From NCBI GenBank assembly GCA_019637335.1, contig JAHBVV010000027.1, forward strand, positions 37,270 to 101,269: a stretch of DNA of 64,000 nt. The letters are read 5' to 3'. The translations under genes were made by a program, and so were the position numbers. Shown one piece after another: positions 62,335 through 64,000 of this stretch (its first letter is position 1; each line of letters starts with the position of its first letter). Source of the DNA: Candidatus Hydrogenedentota bacterium (GTDB lineage: Bacteria > Hydrogenedentota > Hydrogenedentia > Hydrogenedentales > JAEUWI01). The notes under the pieces were generated by a model. That model saw nothing but the letters and a program-made list of their open reading frames with translations, was not told the origin of the DNA and searched no databases.

Positions 62335-62340
62335 TATGAT
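62335..62340 (+). promoter_or_regulatory. Candidate -10 box for the signal peptidase gene
   Basis: TATGAT lies 42 bases before the ATG at 62382; the only possible -35 (TTCGAA, 18-base spacer) is poor. Confidence 0.3.
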
Positions 62341-62381
62341 ACGGGGCTTTCGGGGGCATCCCCGACATCCCAGGAGCGCCC

Positions 62382-63839
62382 ATGGGCCAGACGCCTGCAC
62401 AAAATAGTCCCGAGGCCCCGCAGCCAACCGAACACACGCCCGCGTCGCGCGCGTATCGCATCGTCGGCGCGACCTTCACCGTCGCGGGCGGCGCCCTCTT
62501 GTTTGCGCGGCGCTACGGCGTCGTTGAACCGCCGGAGTGGCTCTACTACACCGCCGTCGCCGCCCTCTTTCTCGGGATCATCCAGTGGGCGCTGGGCTAT
62601 ATGACCGCCGACGCCGCGCGCGATTGGAACAAGAGCCTCATCTTCGCCCTGGCCCTCGCCCTCCTCATCCGCTGGCCCATCGCCGAGCCCTACCGCATAC
62701 CCTCCGGCTCGATGGAGACCACGCTGCACGGGGACCCGAATTTCGGCAAAGGCGACCGCGTCTTCGTCAACAAGTGGATCTACGGCGTCCGATACCCCTT
62801 CCTGAACAAGCGCATCTGGTATGGAAAAGCTCCCGATCGCTGGGACATCGTCGTGTTCAAATCCGTGGAGCCCGACGCAGAACATCCCACCCTCGTCAAG
62901 CGGATCGTCGGCATGCCCGGGGAACAGTTCCACATCAGCGGCGGCCGCGTCTACATCGATGGCGAGCCACTGGAGGTCCCCGACTTCATGCCGCCGGACA
63001 CCTTCTATACCTCCGGCTACGGCATGCGCTACGGCGTGCTCCCGGAACCAGAATACTCCCGGATCCCGGAAGGCCATTACCTCGTGCTCGGCGACAACAG
63101 CGCGCACAGCCGAGACGGGCGCTACTTCGGCTGGCTGCCCAACGAGCACATCGTGGGCCGGGTCGCCTCGATCTGGTGGCCACCCCCGCGATGGCGCGAT
63201 TTCACCGGCTTCTCAAGTTCCTGGTGGTGGAACGGCATGCTCCTGCTGCTCGCGGGCTACACCGCCGTCCGCCTCTTCGCCGGACGCTCCTGGCCCGTCC
63301 TGAACGCTGCGCGCAACGGCGTCGACCACCTCTTCATCAACTTCCTCGCCTTCGGTTTCCGCGTCCCCTTCACTCTCTGGAAGATCCGCCATTGGGGCGC
63401 GCCCCGGCGCGGCGATCTCGTGCTCTACCGACCCGCCGGAGAAGCCCGCAACGATCACGAGCTGCTGATCGGGCGCGTCGCCGCACTCGGCGGTGAAGAG
63501 GTCGCCATCGACGGCGATCGACTGCGCGTCAACGGCGCCCCCCTCAACGGCGCCGCCTGGGCCGCCACCCCAATTCGCCCCCTGGAAGACAACCTGCACC
63601 GCTACGCCCGCCACGGCGCCCCCGAAACGGAAAACCGCGTGCCCGAAGGCGCCCTCTTCCTCATCAGCGATTGCCCCGACGTCGAAGGCGCCATCGACAG
63701 CCGCACTATGGGCTTCATCCCAGAACGCGACCTCTTCGGACGCGCCGCCTGCGTCTGGTGGCCCCCCCAGCGCGCCCGCAAACTGAGTCCAGGGGGACTG
63801 GCTCCCGAGCCCCAACCACCCCGGCCGCGTAAGCGGTAG
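62382..63839 (+). CDS. lepB: Signal peptidase I with a second, degenerate peptidase-like domain
   Basis: 485 residues; ATG behind CAGGAGCG. Three N-terminal membrane helices precede box B with the catalytic Ser S110 (IPSGSMETTL) and the general base K173 (LVKRIVGMPGE); YLVLGDNSAHSRDGR is box E. This first half is a complete enzyme that removes signal peptides. A further helix (WWWNGMLLLLAGYTAV) leads to residues ~365-470, which repeat the peptidase fold (RRGDLVLYRP, LIGRVAALGGEEVAIDG, LFLISDCPDVEGAIDSR) but lack the Ser box and have Gly in place of the Lys. The last ~20 residues (GGLAPEPQPPRPRKR) are encoded by a copy of the intergenic repeat that follows. Confidence 0.9.
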   Translation: MGQTPAQNSPEAPQPTEHTPASRAYRIVGATFTVAGGALLFARRYGVVEPPEWLYYTAVAALFLGIIQWALGYMTADAARDWNKSLIFALALALLIRWPIAEPYRIPSGSMETTLHGDPNFGKGDRVFVNKWIYGVRYPFLNKRIWYGKAPDRWDIVVFKSVEPDAEHPTLVKRIVGMPGEQFHISGGRVYIDGEPLEVPDFMPPDTFYTSGYGMRYGVLPEPEYSRIPEGHYLVLGDNSAHSRDGRYFGWLPNEHIVGRVASIWWPPPRWRDFTGFSSSWWWNGMLLLLAGYTAVRLFAGRSWPVLNAARNGVDHLFINFLAFGFRVPFTLWKIRHWGAPRRGDLVLYRPAGEARNDHELLIGRVAALGGEEVAIDGDRLRVNGAPLNGAAWAATPIRPLEDNLHRYARHGAPETENRVPEGALFLISDCPDVEGAIDSRTMGFIPERDLFGRAACVWWPPQRARKLSPGGLAPEPQPPRPRKR

Positions 63840-64000
63840 AGATCACCCCAAAGCGAGGGTGCCTGTACCCGCAACAAAAAACACTCAAACCGCAAAAGCG
63901 CCGCCATGGGGACTGGCTCCCGAGCCCCAACCACCCCGGCCGCAAAAGCGCCGCCATGGGGACTGGCTCCCGAGCCCCAACCACCCCGGCCGCGTAAGCG
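63793..64000. repeat. Repeats of GGGGACTGGCTCCCGAGCC, partly in 50-bp tandem
   Basis: Copies start at 63793, 63908 and 63958; the last two are an exact 50-base tandem and the array runs off the window. The first copy overlaps the 3' end of the signal peptidase gene. After the stop codon (63839) no gene is supported. Confidence 0.88.

Overview
The window is GC-rich chromosomal DNA from an environmental bacterium with a planctomycete / Hydrogenedentota-like flavour. The pointers are Tat-secreted formylglycine-type sulfatases, several secreted proteins related to the alpha subunit of hydrazine synthase (HzsA), a surface protein with a long Glu-Gly linker and C-terminal anchor, peptides built from DUF1559-type (planctomycete) pilin motifs, and many palindromic or tandem intergenic repeats. 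The phylum is an inference from gene content; there is no rRNA or marker gene here that fixes it.

Layout. 1-5 kb: end of a VOC protein, a small membrane protein, RNase D, a histidine-kinase-like protein that lacks its phospho-acceptor and ATPase, a PPi-type phosphofructokinase, and tRNA-Phe plus tRNA-Thr. 5-20 kb: a redox island of four HzsA-like c-type cytochromes, a stand-alone propeller, and a propeller fused to a diheme MauG-like domain, transcribed divergently from about 12.1 kb and followed by an 18-codon leader ORF and a RidA-like gene. 20-26 kb: glycan genes, a sugar-isomerase-like gene and a DUF1835 gene. 27-33 kb: dapF, a dapA-like gene, an intact ISKra4-type insertion sequence with an 8-bp target duplication, and a sodium/solute symporter. 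33-37 kb: a LOV/PAS-SpoIIE phosphatase and a pilT operon. 38-48 kb: a 1494-residue FG-GAP / caspase-fold surface protein, a 1192-residue TIM-barrel / LamG / quinoprotein / cytochrome fusion, and a secreted esterase. 48-54.4 kb: four paralogous propeller proteins next to four small Gly-Gly-leader peptides whose cores are pieces of DUF1559 pilins. 55-64 kb: two sulfatases, a STAS / Ser-Thr kinase operon, PPK2 and a two-domain signal peptidase I, separated by repeat arrays.

How the parts may work together. Most products are exported: cytochromes, propellers, sulfatases, an esterase and surface repeats, all fitting an organism that degrades sulfated or complex polymers and uses extensive periplasmic redox chemistry. 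The HzsA-like island has the same subunit architectures as anammox hydrazine synthase (alpha: propeller plus two hemes; beta-gamma: propeller plus diheme peroxidase), but there is no sign of anammox metabolism here, and the residue I remember as the axial tyrosine of the HZS active-site heme is not at the expected place. Its reaction is therefore unknown.

The two most novel-looking items are (i) the four-peptide Gly-Gly-leader / pilin-fragment cluster at 53.5-54.4 kb, beside four propeller genes, and (ii) the HzsA-like / fused beta-gamma-like cytochrome island at 5-19 kb.
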